Below are positions 35,539 through 45,265 of a stretch of DNA of 64,000 nucleotides, one piece after another; the first letter of the stretch is position 1, and every line of letters starts with the position of its first letter. The stretch is from Saprospiraceae bacterium (GTDB lineage Bacteria; Bacteroidota; Bacteroidia; Chitinophagales; Saprospiraceae). Location of the stretch: positions 1-64,000 of the forward strand of contig JABSSL010000036.1 of NCBI GenBank assembly GCA_013214355.1, in the 5' to 3' direction. The notes beneath the pieces are model-generated. The model had not been told where the DNA came from. It was given only the letters and a program-made list of their open reading frames with translations, and ran no database searches. A program made the position numbers and the translations under genes.

Positions 35539-38500
35539 ATGATGTTCCAAGCCAAAAAACACTTAATTCTACTCATCCTAACTTTACTTATCTATCCAAG
35601 CCTCGCTCAAGAAGTGGAAAGTGAGTACGAGCGAACGCTGAATTTCCTGCAACAGCAGGCTGAAGTGGATACCAACAAGATAAAAGCCCTGAACCGATTC
35701 CAGTTTTATAACAGCAATTGGATCAATGTCGAAAATAGTTTAGCTGCTTATGGTAGTGCAGTACGTAGTACTCGTTCGACGAATCATTGCTCCAATGATT
35801 TGGCTCAATTCGAATTGATTGGCCCAATGGTGTACAACAATACCTATAACACTCCTTTTAATGGTCTTATCAGTGCCATCATTGGTGATCCGAATGATAC
35901 TGATTTCATTTTAATCGGAACTGAACAAGCAGGTATTTGGAAATGGCGAAGCAGTACCAGTCGTTGGGAAAATGTAAGTGATCACCTTGATTTACCAGGA
36001 TTGGGGATATATGACATCATTCGCAATCCTTGCAACTCCAACCATCTCGTAGCTTCTACTGGCATCAATTGGCCTAATGTATCGGTGAGTTATGGTCTGC
36101 TTGAATCATTTGATGCTGGAGATACCTGGAGCGTCAATACCGCAGTAAACGCCAGTATAGAACCCCTTAATTTTTATATCACTCATCTAAAAGTGAATCC
36201 CTATAAATCCGATTGTGATGCAGGGGAGTTTTTCTACTATGCCGTGAAAGAAGAACGAGGAGGGACAGGATGCAATAGTAGCAGCATCCTAGAAATCAAA
36301 TATGATGGTACCAGCACGACTAGTAACATCACCACACCGACCTGTAGTCCTTGCGACAACTCTTGTTTTTGGAGGTACAAAGGCATACGTCATTTGGAGG
36401 TGTCTGGTAGAAATAGCTTCGTGCTATCCGTTGGAGCTAGGTATACCCTGGATGGGGGCCTATACACCTATGATGGATCAACTACCACTTGGACCAACAT
36501 TCCACTAAGTGGTTTTCCTTCTGTTCAGCAATTTTCATTAAGTAATGTGGAAAATAATATTGCCTATCTGGCCTATGTTTCAGGCCTTGACAAACATGTC
36601 CATCGATTAGATCTCAATACCAATAGCCTTAGCTTTGTCACCACCTTTCGGAGCATACAATTTCAGAGTGCCTCGGAGTTGCTATATGCACCGGTCAATA
36701 ACATGCTCTATCTTGGGAATGGTAATTTTTATCCATTTGCGGTACTAAACCTTACCACTGGTCAGAAGCAGATATTTCGGGATCAAGGGATACACGCAGA
36801 TGTTAGGAAGCAATATCTTGCGAGTAGCCATATTGGAATGGACCGGATTTTACTTGCTACTGATGGAGGAGTAGCCCTAGCCGAAATTTCTCCCAATAAT
36901 CTAGCGAGTTCCACCATTACGGATCAAAGTGGTGTGCTAATGCCTAATAATCAATTCTTCAATATGGCCGTCGGACAGACAGTAGAGGAGAAATATTTAG
37001 GGGGAAGCATGCACCAAGGCATATTTCAGAAGGGATTATCGGGTAATCTCAATTGGCGACTAATATATGGGGGTGATGGAGTAGCAACCTTAATCAATCC
37101 ATTTAACCCCAATCGGTTCTTCTACCAATCCAACAGCCGACTCATTAATGATCGGGGATTTTTATCCACCATTATTAATGGGAACCCTTCTAATTGGTTT
37201 ACCGGCCAGAAACTTAAGGCAGATCCCAATGATGCTGATATCGTATTTTGGACTAGAGGACGTGCCAATTCGAGCACAGGCCATCTGAGTGTTTACAGTT
37301 ATAAGACCAATGGATGGGTAACGCATATTCCGACTGCTGCTATGCACAATGTAGGGGTAGTGGAGGTATCAAAAAAGGATGGCGCCATCTTCATCGCTAA
37401 CCATGAGCCCGGAGACGGAAGTAAGATTAAACTAGAACGCAAAGACGATTTAAGTAATGGTAGCTTTCAAATTTGGGATCAAGGACTCTTAAATATCAAT
37501 GGGAATGTACAGACGCTTCGCCAGCATCTCTCCTACAAGCGGATCAACGATGTGGCTGTGGATCCTGACAATCCTAATCTCATTTATCTTGCCATTAGTG
37601 GCATAGTTACTCAGGGGTCGAATCCTCATCTTGCTGTTCCTGAAGTGATGCGAGTATTGCGTTCTAAGGATGGGGGACTTAGCTGGGAAGATCTCTCCGT
37701 CGGATTAGATGCTACTCCTTGTAACAAACTTCTTTTTCAAGCAGGTACAGACGGACGTGTATTTGTATCGAATGAATATGGCATTTTCTTTCGCGATAAC
37801 ACCTTTTTAGATACGGATCCTTGGCAATGTTTTCATGAGCAGCTGCCTGCCCGAGTCATCACGGGAATGGAAATCAACTATTGTCGAAATGAACTGGTCG
37901 TCTCTGCTTTTGGGAATGGCGCTTGGAAAACGGACCTATCAGTACTCGGTACGGTCAAGAAGGCCAGTGAAATTACTACCAATACAACTTGGGATAATCA
38001 AAGTAAGGTTATCTACAATGACTTAGTTGTTAAAGCAGGTGTTAAACTTATGATTCAAAACTGCAACATCAAGTTGGCCAGTGATGTGAAACTCATTGTG
38101 GAACCGACAGCTCAATTGACTATTTTGGGCTCTGCTATTACCGCATTGTGCGAGGATAATTGCTGGGCAGGGATTGCGGTCGAGGGAAATTCAAATCTGC
38201 CTCAGCTAGCAGCTAACCAAGGCATTGTTGTGATCAATAATAGTACTATCTCTCATGCTAGAACTGCGCTAAGTGCGGTGGGCTTGACTTCCGATTTTTC
38301 TGCTTTGGATTATACTCAGATGGGGGGGATTCTAAATGTTATCAATGCTACCTTCGAGGATAATCGCCGCGCTATCTTGATCAATAGCTATCAACATATC
38401 AATGCAGGAATTCCAACTAATAACATTAGTACGATTACCAATTCTTCCTTTCTAATTACGGACAATTATCGAGATAACTGCGGGAGCAACGAAGCTTTTA

Positions 38501-39621
38501 TCACCATGTTCGCTGTCGATGGGGTCCAAATTGCAGGATGTTCTTTTCAGGATCAAAGAAATGGGATAATTGCTGCCGCAGATTATCGCACAGGGATCAA
38601 GACTTTTGATGCTTCAGTACGTGTGATCGGCAACAGTAGTAGCGGACCGAATACTTTTGAAAATCTTCATCGAGGAATCGAGCTGCAAGACATTTCCGAA
38701 GATAATCCCTTTGTTTCCCATATTGAGGAAAATGTATTTCGTAATAATGCAACAGCTATTCGACTCGAAAATGCAAACAATGAGAGTGAACTACTTCGCA
38801 ACCGAGTTTTTGTGGGACACCCTTCCGGTGAGGATGCCTATGGTTTGGTGCTGCACAATAGCTCAGGATTTCGGGTAGAAGAGAACTATTGTAGTAGACA
38901 GCAAGGGACATCATCAGGTTTTACCCGTGGATTTGATATATTGAATACGTTTAACGCAAACAATCCTGCTAGTAATCCCTATTTTGGACACCATATTGTG
39001 TACAATAATATTGCTCAGGACCTTTCAGAAGGATTCACGGCTTGGGGAGACCACTTGGCTGCTAATGGCGATGGTTTAGAGTTTCTTTGTAACCAAAACC
39101 TTGGGAATGGAACAGATTTCCATTTTCTCAACTGTCTTCAAGCTCAACAAGGTAGTGCTAGCCAGCCAGCCGGTAATACTTTTTCCTGCACAAGTACAAG
39201 CAAAGCGTTTGTCATCGGTGCAGCAGCAGCAGGTTGTATGACCTACTTTCACCTACAAGGGGCATCTTGTACCAACAGTTTTGCCACTGCCTATCCGAGC
39301 ATGACCTTTTCCGCAGTTAATAGCATGCCCAGCTGTAGTTATATTGTGTCAGTTGAAGAAAAGGAAATGGATAGACACGGAATAAGTATTTATCCAAATC
39401 CTACTAGTGATCGAGTCACCATCAAATGGCCTCACCAGTTAGAACTGGAGGAAGTTCGAGTGTTCAGCCTTTCAGGGAGAGCGTTGGAGACCTATTCTCT
39501 ACTTGGCCTTGCTTCTGGTTACCAACTAGACCTTCAACAGCTTCCAATTGGAGTGTACATACTTCAACTTAAAACGACTAGAGGAGGAATAAGCCATCAC
39601 AAATTAGTCAAACAGCAATAG
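35539..39621 (+). CDS. Giant T9SS-secreted protein, sialidase-like propeller plus beta-helix
   Basis: A 1360 aa secreted protein of unknown role. Signal peptide HLILLILTLLIYPSLAQ. Residues about 80-800 have the look of a VPS10/BNR-type sialidase-like propeller (FILIGTEQAGIWKWR, DPDNPNLIYLAISG, RSKDGGLSWEDLS, NEYGIFFRD). The next 400 residues resemble a right-handed parallel beta-helix (VVINNSTISHARTALSAVG, NVINATFEDNRRAILINSYQ). It ends with a T9SS sorting domain (SIYPNPTSDRVTIKWP, VFSLSGRALETYSL). ATGs at 35539 and 35542 are adjacent. It lies between the Kazal-domain protein and the secreted subtilase, so it may be a surface scaffold or substrate for the module's proteases (inference). Confidence 0.85.
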   Translation: MMFQAKKHLILLILTLLIYPSLAQEVESEYERTLNFLQQQAEVDTNKIKALNRFQFYNSNWINVENSLAAYGSAVRSTRSTNHCSNDLAQFELIGPMVYNNTYNTPFNGLISAIIGDPNDTDFILIGTEQAGIWKWRSSTSRWENVSDHLDLPGLGIYDIIRNPCNSNHLVASTGINWPNVSVSYGLLESFDAGDTWSVNTAVNASIEPLNFYITHLKVNPYKSDCDAGEFFYYAVKEERGGTGCNSSSILEIKYDGTSTTSNITTPTCSPCDNSCFWRYKGIRHLEVSGRNSFVLSVGARYTLDGGLYTYDGSTTTWTNIPLSGFPSVQQFSLSNVENNIAYLAYVSGLDKHVHRLDLNTNSLSFVTTFRSIQFQSASELLYAPVNNMLYLGNGNFYPFAVLNLTTGQKQIFRDQGIHADVRKQYLASSHIGMDRILLATDGGVALAEISPNNLASSTITDQSGVLMPNNQFFNMAVGQTVEEKYLGGSMHQGIFQKGLSGNLNWRLIYGGDGVATLINPFNPNRFFYQSNSRLINDRGFLSTIINGNPSNWFTGQKLKADPNDADIVFWTRGRANSSTGHLSVYSYKTNGWVTHIPTAAMHNVGVVEVSKKDGAIFIANHEPGDGSKIKLERKDDLSNGSFQIWDQGLLNINGNVQTLRQHLSYKRINDVAVDPDNPNLIYLAISGIVTQGSNPHLAVPEVMRVLRSKDGGLSWEDLSVGLDATPCNKLLFQAGTDGRVFVSNEYGIFFRDNTFLDTDPWQCFHEQLPARVITGMEINYCRNELVVSAFGNGAWKTDLSVLGTVKKASEITTNTTWDNQSKVIYNDLVVKAGVKLMIQNCNIKLASDVKLIVEPTAQLTILGSAITALCEDNCWAGIAVEGNSNLPQLAANQGIVVINNSTISHARTALSAVGLTSDFSALDYTQMGGILNVINATFEDNRRAILINSYQHINAGIPTNNISTITNSSFLITDNYRDNCGSNEAFITMFAVDGVQIAGCSFQDQRNGIIAAADYRTGIKTFDASVRVIGNSSSGPNTFENLHRGIELQDISEDNPFVSHIEENVFRNNATAIRLENANNESELLRNRVFVGHPSGEDAYGLVLHNSSGFRVEENYCSRQQGTSSGFTRGFDILNTFNANNPASNPYFGHHIVYNNIAQDLSEGFTAWGDHLAANGDGLEFLCNQNLGNGTDFHFLNCLQAQQGSASQPAGNTFSCTSTSKAFVIGAAAAGCMTYFHLQGASCTNSFATAYPSMTFSAVNSMPSCSYIVSVEEKEMDRHGISIYPNPTSDRVTIKWPHQLELEEVRVFSLSGRALETYSLLGLASGYQLDLQQLPIGVYILQLKTTRGGISHHKLVKQQ

Positions 39622-39672
39622 TTCCCAACAAACAATTCTACATCCAAATCAACCATAAACCACTTTTCAAAA

Positions 39673-40890
39673 ATGAAATTACAAGCAGCCTTACCCCTTC
39701 TTTTATCACTGCTTTTTATCTTCTCTACAGCCAAAGCTCAAGTTGTCTTTTTCCAGGAAGACTTTAATAATGGATTACCGAATGACTGGACACAGGAAAC
39801 CGGCGATGACCGGCTCATTTGGCAGGTCCGAGGAGATGGCGAAGCCTTATTTGGCCAATTTTGGAATAATCGGCAGCGCTTAGATTCACCTTCGGGTGGT
39901 GGCGCAGCTGTCTTCGATTCTGATGGCTATCAATTCAATCCAGAGACTTTAATCCCTTTCCCGCACCGAGCCGGCCTGGTCTCACCAGTAATCGATATTA
40001 GTGGGTGTGAACGGGTGGCCATCCAGTTTTACCAGTACTATCGCAATTTTGAAAGCGTAACCAATGTAGGTGTATCCTTTAATGGAGGACTGAATTGGGA
40101 GGATGTTCCCGTAAATCAAGGGATTCCCAGAGCCGCTGAGACGTCTAATTCGAATCTTGTGTTTCTGGAGTTGACCGAATTTACTGCAGGGCAAACTGAA
40201 GTGCAGATTCGATTCTTGTTTGAAGGAAGTAACTTCTTCTGGATTGTTGACGATGTGCAATTGCTAGAGTTGCCGCCTGAGTTTGGAGAAACCTTCCCCG
40301 CTCTTCTAGGAGATAGTCTCACCCAATGGGAAATCCCATTTTTGGTTGATTCTCTGGGAGGCGCCTATCCCCCCAATGAACTAGCCGTCCAATGGTCAGC
40401 CACGGCTACCGACGCATTTAAAGATAGCCTCCGGCAAAAACTGCAGGTCGTATCTTATGATACTTGTACTTGTAGTGATCTCGAGCTTTTTCACTTCGCT
40501 GATACCTTTGAAATTGACCTCACACAAAACCTGTTGGTAAATGGAGATTTTGCTAATGGGGCAGAAGGCTTTAGGAGTGAGCTAAATAACAATTGTGGAA
40601 ATTGTAATGCCTCTTCCTACTGTGTCGGAACTCAAATGACCGACATCTGCCCGCTAAATGCAACTTGGGCCAGTAATAACTTCTCCGCCTTTGATGATCC
40701 CGGGACCAATCAATTTTTGATTGTTGACGGTAGTGTTACCCCCGGAGTTAATATCTGGTGTCAGGATGTTATGTTGGAAGCCAATGAAGACTATCTGTTT
40801 GCCTTTAGAGGGAGAAACTTGTTAGCGAGCAATCCCAGCCCACAGCTCCAACTGCTGGCCAATGGACTGCTACGACTACCGCTACCGTAA
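39673..40890 (+). CDS. T9SS subtilase, N-terminal part, cut by a frameshift
   Basis: The front 405 aa of a secreted S8 protease. It has a signal peptide (LQAALPLLLSLLFIFST, cleavage after AKAQ), a MAM/laminin-G-like jelly-roll domain (FFQEDFNNGLPNDWTQETG, ERVAIQFYQYYRNFES, FLFEGSNFFWIVDDVQL) and a second, carbohydrate-binding-like domain (LLVNGDFANGAEGFRSEL, LFAFRGRNLLASNPSP). The open frame stops at 40890 after LLRLPLP. Near 40864-40866 the sequence makes sense only if reading moves one base back, giving TATTTATVTLCLEQLNGG and running into the catalytic part. So one base is missing here, as a real mutation or a sequencing error. It should be read together with the following entry as one gene spanning 39673-42323. 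Confidence 0.82.
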   Translation: MKLQAALPLLLSLLFIFSTAKAQVVFFQEDFNNGLPNDWTQETGDDRLIWQVRGDGEALFGQFWNNRQRLDSPSGGGAAVFDSDGYQFNPETLIPFPHRAGLVSPVIDISGCERVAIQFYQYYRNFESVTNVGVSFNGGLNWEDVPVNQGIPRAAETSNSNLVFLELTEFTAGQTEVQIRFLFEGSNFFWIVDDVQLLELPPEFGETFPALLGDSLTQWEIPFLVDSLGGAYPPNELAVQWSATATDAFKDSLRQKLQVVSYDTCTCSDLELFHFADTFEIDLTQNLLVNGDFANGAEGFRSELNNNCGNCNASSYCVGTQMTDICPLNATWASNNFSAFDDPGTNQFLIVDGSVTPGVNIWCQDVMLEANEDYLFAFRGRNLLASNPSPQLQLLANGLLRLPLP

Positions 40891-40949
40891 CACTCTGCCT
40901 AGAACAACTCAATGGAGGGCTAATTGGTAATGACTACGGTATTGACGAT

Positions 40950-42323
40950 TTGATCTTGGTCAAGGATGGGAATACTATTCTAAATATTCAGGAGAAAAAA
41001 GCTACGGCCGATCAGGAGAATGATGGAGTACAAGAAACGGATTTCAATTACTACAATGGCGACTTCCTAGATATCAAGGAAACTCCCGCTTTCTATGGCG
41101 ATACCTATCCCGCCCTCCCGCAACCCCAGCCCGCACAACAAGAGGAAGTAGTGGTTGCGATTTTGGATACCGGGATCGATTATAATTATAAGGAAGACAT
41201 CACCAACGTAGGTCCAATTGCCATAGGAGAATACCTCCGACCAAGCCTACAAGCTTGCTACCCAGAGGATATTTTGGGCTGGAACTTTATTCATGCAGAT
41301 GATCCCATCCTACAAAACAAACCTTTTGATGATCACAGCCATGGGACACATGTGGCAGGTATCATCATTCAAAATTGGCAAGCCCTGACGGATGACTGTT
41401 GTGAGTTAAAGATTTTACCCGTAAAGACCCATGATTTTCGGGGCTTAGGGAAGTTGTTCAATGTAAGTTGTGGGATTTACTATGCCACGGAAGAAAATGC
41501 GAATTTTATCAATGCCAGTTGGGGATTTAGCGCAGTACAGTCACCAACGGATGGTGTTTTACACAATGCCATAGAATATGCCCGTGACCAAAGAGGTATT
41601 CAACTGATTACCTCAGCTGGGAATGAAGGCGTATCTCTGGTGGACTATCCGGATTATCCTTCCAACTATGATCTGGACAACGTCCTGTCCACCGCAGCCT
41701 TGGATAGCATGGAAAACCTCTGGTCATTTTCCAACTTCTCAGATCTTTGGGTGGAGTATGCGGCAAAGGGAGTAGGTGTTTTTAGTAGTGTGCCTATGGG
41801 TAGTATCAATGCCGATCCTGCTAGTTTTTGGACGACAAAATCTGGAACCTCTATGGCTGCTCCCGTGGTCACTGCTGCTGCTGCTAAATTGAATTGCCTA
41901 GATTTTGAAGATAATTCAATAGATATCATTGGGAAACTAGAAGTCTTAAGTGAGCAATCTACACCCTTGATTCCAATGGTGTTGGATGGCAGAACTATGG
42001 ACTTCTACGACCTGATCGGAAGAATTGATGATTGTACCTTACAGGTGACCGCTGTGGTAGATTTGGAAGGGCAAGCAGAGGTGAATGTTTTTCCTAATCC
42101 TTTTCAAACCGGCCTTACGATAAAAGTAGAAGACAGCTCCGTTCATTTCCATCAATTGTTACTTACGGATGCCCTGGGACGGATACTTTCTCAGGAAGTG
42201 CTAGATAAGCGAGCTTCAGCTTGGACAAAAGAACTAAACCTTAGCCACTTACCTAAAGGGATCTACCAGCTCCAATTGCTAGCCCCTGAAGGACAAGTCA
42301 CACAGATGATTGTGAAACAGTAA
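40950..42323 (+). CDS. T9SS subtilase (S8), catalytic C-terminal part
   Basis: The catalytic half of the frameshifted serine protease; a TTG at 40950 is the first start-like codon but the true coding continues upstream to about 40866. All three catalytic residues are present: Asp (codon 41166) in VVAILDTGIDYN, His (41340) in SHGTHVAGII and Ser (41850) in SGTSMAAPVV, plus the oxyanion Asn in ITSAGNEG. The C-terminus is a T9SS type A sorting domain (VFPNPFQTGLTIKV, LPKGIYQLQLLAP). Subtilases of this kind are exported to the cell surface. It precedes the CHAT protease by 108 bases, making two secreted or envelope proteases in a row. If the frameshift is real, the protease is inactive in this strain. 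Confidence 0.88.
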   Translation: MILVKDGNTILNIQEKKATADQENDGVQETDFNYYNGDFLDIKETPAFYGDTYPALPQPQPAQQEEVVVAILDTGIDYNYKEDITNVGPIAIGEYLRPSLQACYPEDILGWNFIHADDPILQNKPFDDHSHGTHVAGIIIQNWQALTDDCCELKILPVKTHDFRGLGKLFNVSCGIYYATEENANFINASWGFSAVQSPTDGVLHNAIEYARDQRGIQLITSAGNEGVSLVDYPDYPSNYDLDNVLSTAALDSMENLWSFSNFSDLWVEYAAKGVGVFSSVPMGSINADPASFWTTKSGTSMAAPVVTAAAAKLNCLDFEDNSIDIIGKLEVLSEQSTPLIPMVLDGRTMDFYDLIGRIDDCTLQVTAVVDLEGQAEVNVFPNPFQTGLTIKVEDSSVHFHQLLLTDALGRILSQEVLDKRASAWTKELNLSHLPKGIYQLQLLAPEGQVTQMIVKQ

Positions 42324-42395
42324 ACGCCTCTTTTAGGCGAGGACTTTCGGAAGTTCGCCGAGAAAAGCGTGCATTTTTCGCCATAGAGACCTACA

Positions 42396-42426
42396 TTAGA
42401 GGAAAGAATTAATCACTTTCCTCTAA
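42396..42426 (+). promoter_or_regulatory. Perfect 11-base inverted repeat before the CHAT gene
   Basis: TTAGAGGAAAG (42396-42406) and CTTTCCTCTAA (42416-42426), loop of nine bases, ending five bases before the ATG at 42432. In the mRNA this stem would sit at the ribosome-binding region; in DNA it could be an operator. It has no T run, so not a terminator. Confidence 0.5.
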
Positions 42427-42431
42427 TCTCT

Positions 42432-45233
42432 ATGTCCAACCGTCTCAAGAACTATTGTGTCTTTCCTTTCCTATTTGTCTACGTCCATCTTTTTGCTCAG
42501 GATAATTCCTTCCCGAACTTTGCTGAGGCCTTAGCTTGGGCCCGTTCCTCCGAACAATCGCTAGAGGATGCCCTGCCTGTTTTTGATCAATACATTGAAA
42601 AGGCAAATCAAGCTGGTCATTCAGATACAGTGGCCCTATTGATCCACTACAAGGCAGTGAAGTACTATAGGATTAATACTGATTCCGCCATTGCGATCAA
42701 TGCTAAAGCCATTATCCTACGAATGGAGCAAAAGGACCGTGAAGGAGCTTCTCGAAGTTATTATAATCAGGGACTCTTCTACAATGCTAAAGGAGAGCCA
42801 GACGGAGTGAAGGAAAGCTTTGAGGCTATACTCAACTTAGATTATAGTAAGGATAATCCCATGTTTGCGAGTAGCTCCATCCGCTTGAGTCTAGCAGAGC
42901 GGGATCGTGGAGATTATGAACGGGCTCTATATTATTTGGATATTGCTTTTCATCCCTTAGAAAAAGAAAAGGATAAATCACGCAGGGATAGTACCAACTT
43001 AGGCTTGCTCCATCACGCTTACAGTACGATCTATAACCAAATGGGAGATAGCTTACTGTCGTTAAAAGCTAAAACCCACCTTAGAGAAGAAATTGAAATA
43101 TATCGAACCTTAGAACTGGAGAATCGGTTGGCAGCAGCCTATTTCGAACTGGGTAGTGCTTTCGAAAACCTACACCAATACGATAGCGCCATTTATTTCT
43201 TTGAAGAGGCCAAGGTGGCCTATGCCATGCTTGAAAATGAGGAGATGGTAAATGATGCGCAAAATAACTTGAGTTTACCCTTACGAAAACTCGGAAGATA
43301 TGCAGAAGCCTTGGAAGCCCTGCAACAAAGTTTACGAAAGCATCAAGTTTCAGTAGGGGAGGGACCGCACCCAGCTAAAGCTAGATTGTATGATAATTTA
43401 GGAGAAGTTTACCTGGCAAAGGGTGAAATCACTAAAGCCATCTTTCACTTTCAGCAAGCCATTGATAACATAGTGCCCTTTCCAGGGGCGGATGGATTGG
43501 AAGCCAACCCTAGTCGCAAGGCCGTCGAAGACTTGGTGGACAAAGAGGATTTACTTACCTACCTAAGGGATAAGGCACGGGCTTGGCAAGCCTATTACCA
43601 GCAGGACAATCAGGAAAGTCATTTACAACAGGCCTTACAGAGCTTGTTGCTGGCAGACTATGTCGTAGACTTGATGCGAAGAGAGCATCTTGATGCCGAA
43701 TCCAAGTTGTTTTGGAGAAGAAAAGTACACCCCATCTACGAAGAAGGACTGGCCATTTGTTATGCGCTAGCCGATGCCGAGCAAGCCTTCTATTTCATGG
43801 AAAAAAGTAAGGCGGTGCTGTTGCTAGATGCGCTGATGGAAATGGATACTCGGAAATGGATCGCCCCGGCTCTGGCTGAACAAGAGCTTTCCCGAACTGA
43901 AGAACTGATTGAGGCTAGACAGGAACTGCAAGCAAAACCGGATGACCCCTCGATCCGCAAAAGAATCTTAGATGCTCAAAATCAGTTGCAGGCCATCCGT
44001 AGTGATATTCAAACCCAATCCCCTGAGTATTATGATCTCCGCTATAAAACCGCTCAGATAGCAAGAGCAGATTTCCTGACTGAATTACCTGAGGGCACGG
44101 CCTCGGTACAGTTCTTTTCGGGAGAAGATCATACCTATATATTGAGCTTGGAACCACAGCAATCAAGACTCTATCGAGTAGATTCTCGTCTGCTGAATCC
44201 CACGATCTTTGATTACCTATCCTATTTTGAGAGCGCTGCCCAAATCCTGCAAAGCCCAGATGCCTATCAACAAGCCGGCTTTCTCTTGTACAACACGCTT
44301 ATGGCACCTGCTCTAGCAGACCTGCAAAGCAAGCGCTTGATTCTAATGCCGGATGGCCTTTTACACAACCTACCATTTGAAGCCCTTATCACAGCGGTAC
44401 AAGAGGGTGCTAGTATTAGCTCCTGGGACTACTTTCAGCAAAGCCATATTATCAGCTATGCTTATTCGGCCACCATTTTCTCCAAGCAGCTGCAGGCGAG
44501 TCGGGGAACGGGGCAGCAGAAGACCAAAATCTTGGCCTTGGCGCCATTTGCGGAGGAAGGAGATGAGACTTGGGGAGCGCTTGCTTATAGCGATGATGAG
44601 ATTAATGGTATTGCAGAACTTGGATTGGGTGGACGATTTGAAAGTGGGATGGAAGCCAGTTATGCCTTTTTTCAAGAAAATGCCACCCAATTTGGTATAC
44701 TACACCTCTCTACCCATGCAGCAGTCAATGCCAAGGAAGGGGAGCCCTTTATTGATTTTCGAGATGAACGGCTGTACCTCCGAGATTTATATCGCCTGCA
44801 ACTTCCAACTGATTTAGTAGTGCTAAGTGCTTGCCAGACGAATTTAGGAGAGTTGAAGCGAGGAGAGGGGGTGATGAGTCTGAACCGAGGATTTACCTAT
44901 GCTGGGGCAAGAAGTCTCATCTCCAGTTTGTGGAGTGTTAATGATAGAGCTACCGCTAAGATCTTTGGACAATTCTATACCCACCTCAAAGCTGGACAGT
45001 CAAAAGCAGAGGCTTTGCACCAGGCCAAGTTGGCTTACCTAGGAAGTGCAGAACTGCCGGATGAAGAAAAGTCGCCCTACTATTGGGCAGGGTTTATTCA
45101 CTATGGTGATGACAGTACATTACAGCTCCAAGAGGCTAGCTTTGGCCGCGCTTTCTGGTTGACTTTGGCAAGTTGCGTGCTCTTCGTGGGCTTGCTCTTC
45201 GGACGGTTTATACAGAGATCCAATGGGAATTGA
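42432..45233 (+). CDS. TPR-CHAT protease of module B, membrane-anchored
   Basis: A 933 aa protein with a signal peptide (NYCVFPFLFVYVHLFAQ), TPR-like repeats from about residue 100 to 360 (AAYFELGSAFENLHQYDSAI, LYDNLGEVYLAKGEITKAIF), a long helical link and a C-terminal CHAT caspase-like domain. The catalytic pair is complete: His762 in LHLSTHAAVN and Cys801 in VVLSACQTNLG. After the CHAT domain is a membrane helix (about 905-925, WLTLASCVLFVGLLFGRFI) with a basic tail, so the protease is held in the inner membrane facing the periplasm. That anchor is missing in the CHAT protein of module A. It closes the plus-strand run of secreted genes; an 11-base inverted repeat precedes its start. Confidence 0.9.
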   Translation: MSNRLKNYCVFPFLFVYVHLFAQDNSFPNFAEALAWARSSEQSLEDALPVFDQYIEKANQAGHSDTVALLIHYKAVKYYRINTDSAIAINAKAIILRMEQKDREGASRSYYNQGLFYNAKGEPDGVKESFEAILNLDYSKDNPMFASSSIRLSLAERDRGDYERALYYLDIAFHPLEKEKDKSRRDSTNLGLLHHAYSTIYNQMGDSLLSLKAKTHLREEIEIYRTLELENRLAAAYFELGSAFENLHQYDSAIYFFEEAKVAYAMLENEEMVNDAQNNLSLPLRKLGRYAEALEALQQSLRKHQVSVGEGPHPAKARLYDNLGEVYLAKGEITKAIFHFQQAIDNIVPFPGADGLEANPSRKAVEDLVDKEDLLTYLRDKARAWQAYYQQDNQESHLQQALQSLLLADYVVDLMRREHLDAESKLFWRRKVHPIYEEGLAICYALADAEQAFYFMEKSKAVLLLDALMEMDTRKWIAPALAEQELSRTEELIEARQELQAKPDDPSIRKRILDAQNQLQAIRSDIQTQSPEYYDLRYKTAQIARADFLTELPEGTASVQFFSGEDHTYILSLEPQQSRLYRVDSRLLNPTIFDYLSYFESAAQILQSPDAYQQAGFLLYNTLMAPALADLQSKRLILMPDGLLHNLPFEALITAVQEGASISSWDYFQQSHIISYAYSATIFSKQLQASRGTGQQKTKILALAPFAEEGDETWGALAYSDDEINGIAELGLGGRFESGMEASYAFFQENATQFGILHLSTHAAVNAKEGEPFIDFRDERLYLRDLYRLQLPTDLVVLSACQTNLGELKRGEGVMSLNRGFTYAGARSLISSLWSVNDRATAKIFGQFYTHLKAGQSKAEALHQAKLAYLGSAELPDEEKSPYYWAGFIHYGDDSTLQLQEASFGRAFWLTLASCVLFVGLLFGRFIQRSNGN

Positions 45234-45265
45234 GCATTCATTCTCAAGTTTTCCCTGCCGTATTT

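Noticed and set aside
40860-40890. Programmed -1 ribosomal frameshift in the subtilase gene
   Set aside because: The direction fits, but there is no slippery heptamer or downstream pseudoknot; a plain one-base deletion or sequence error is simpler.
42324-42365. CGCCT/AGGCG hairpin after the subtilase
   Set aside because: Short stem and no T run, so not supported as a terminator.
21563-45233. Link between the CHAT proteases and a CRISPR type III-E (caspase-coupled) system
   Set aside because: No cas gene, RAMP protein or CRISPR array is in the window, and both CHAT proteins carry signal peptides, unlike the CRISPR-coupled cytoplasmic ones.
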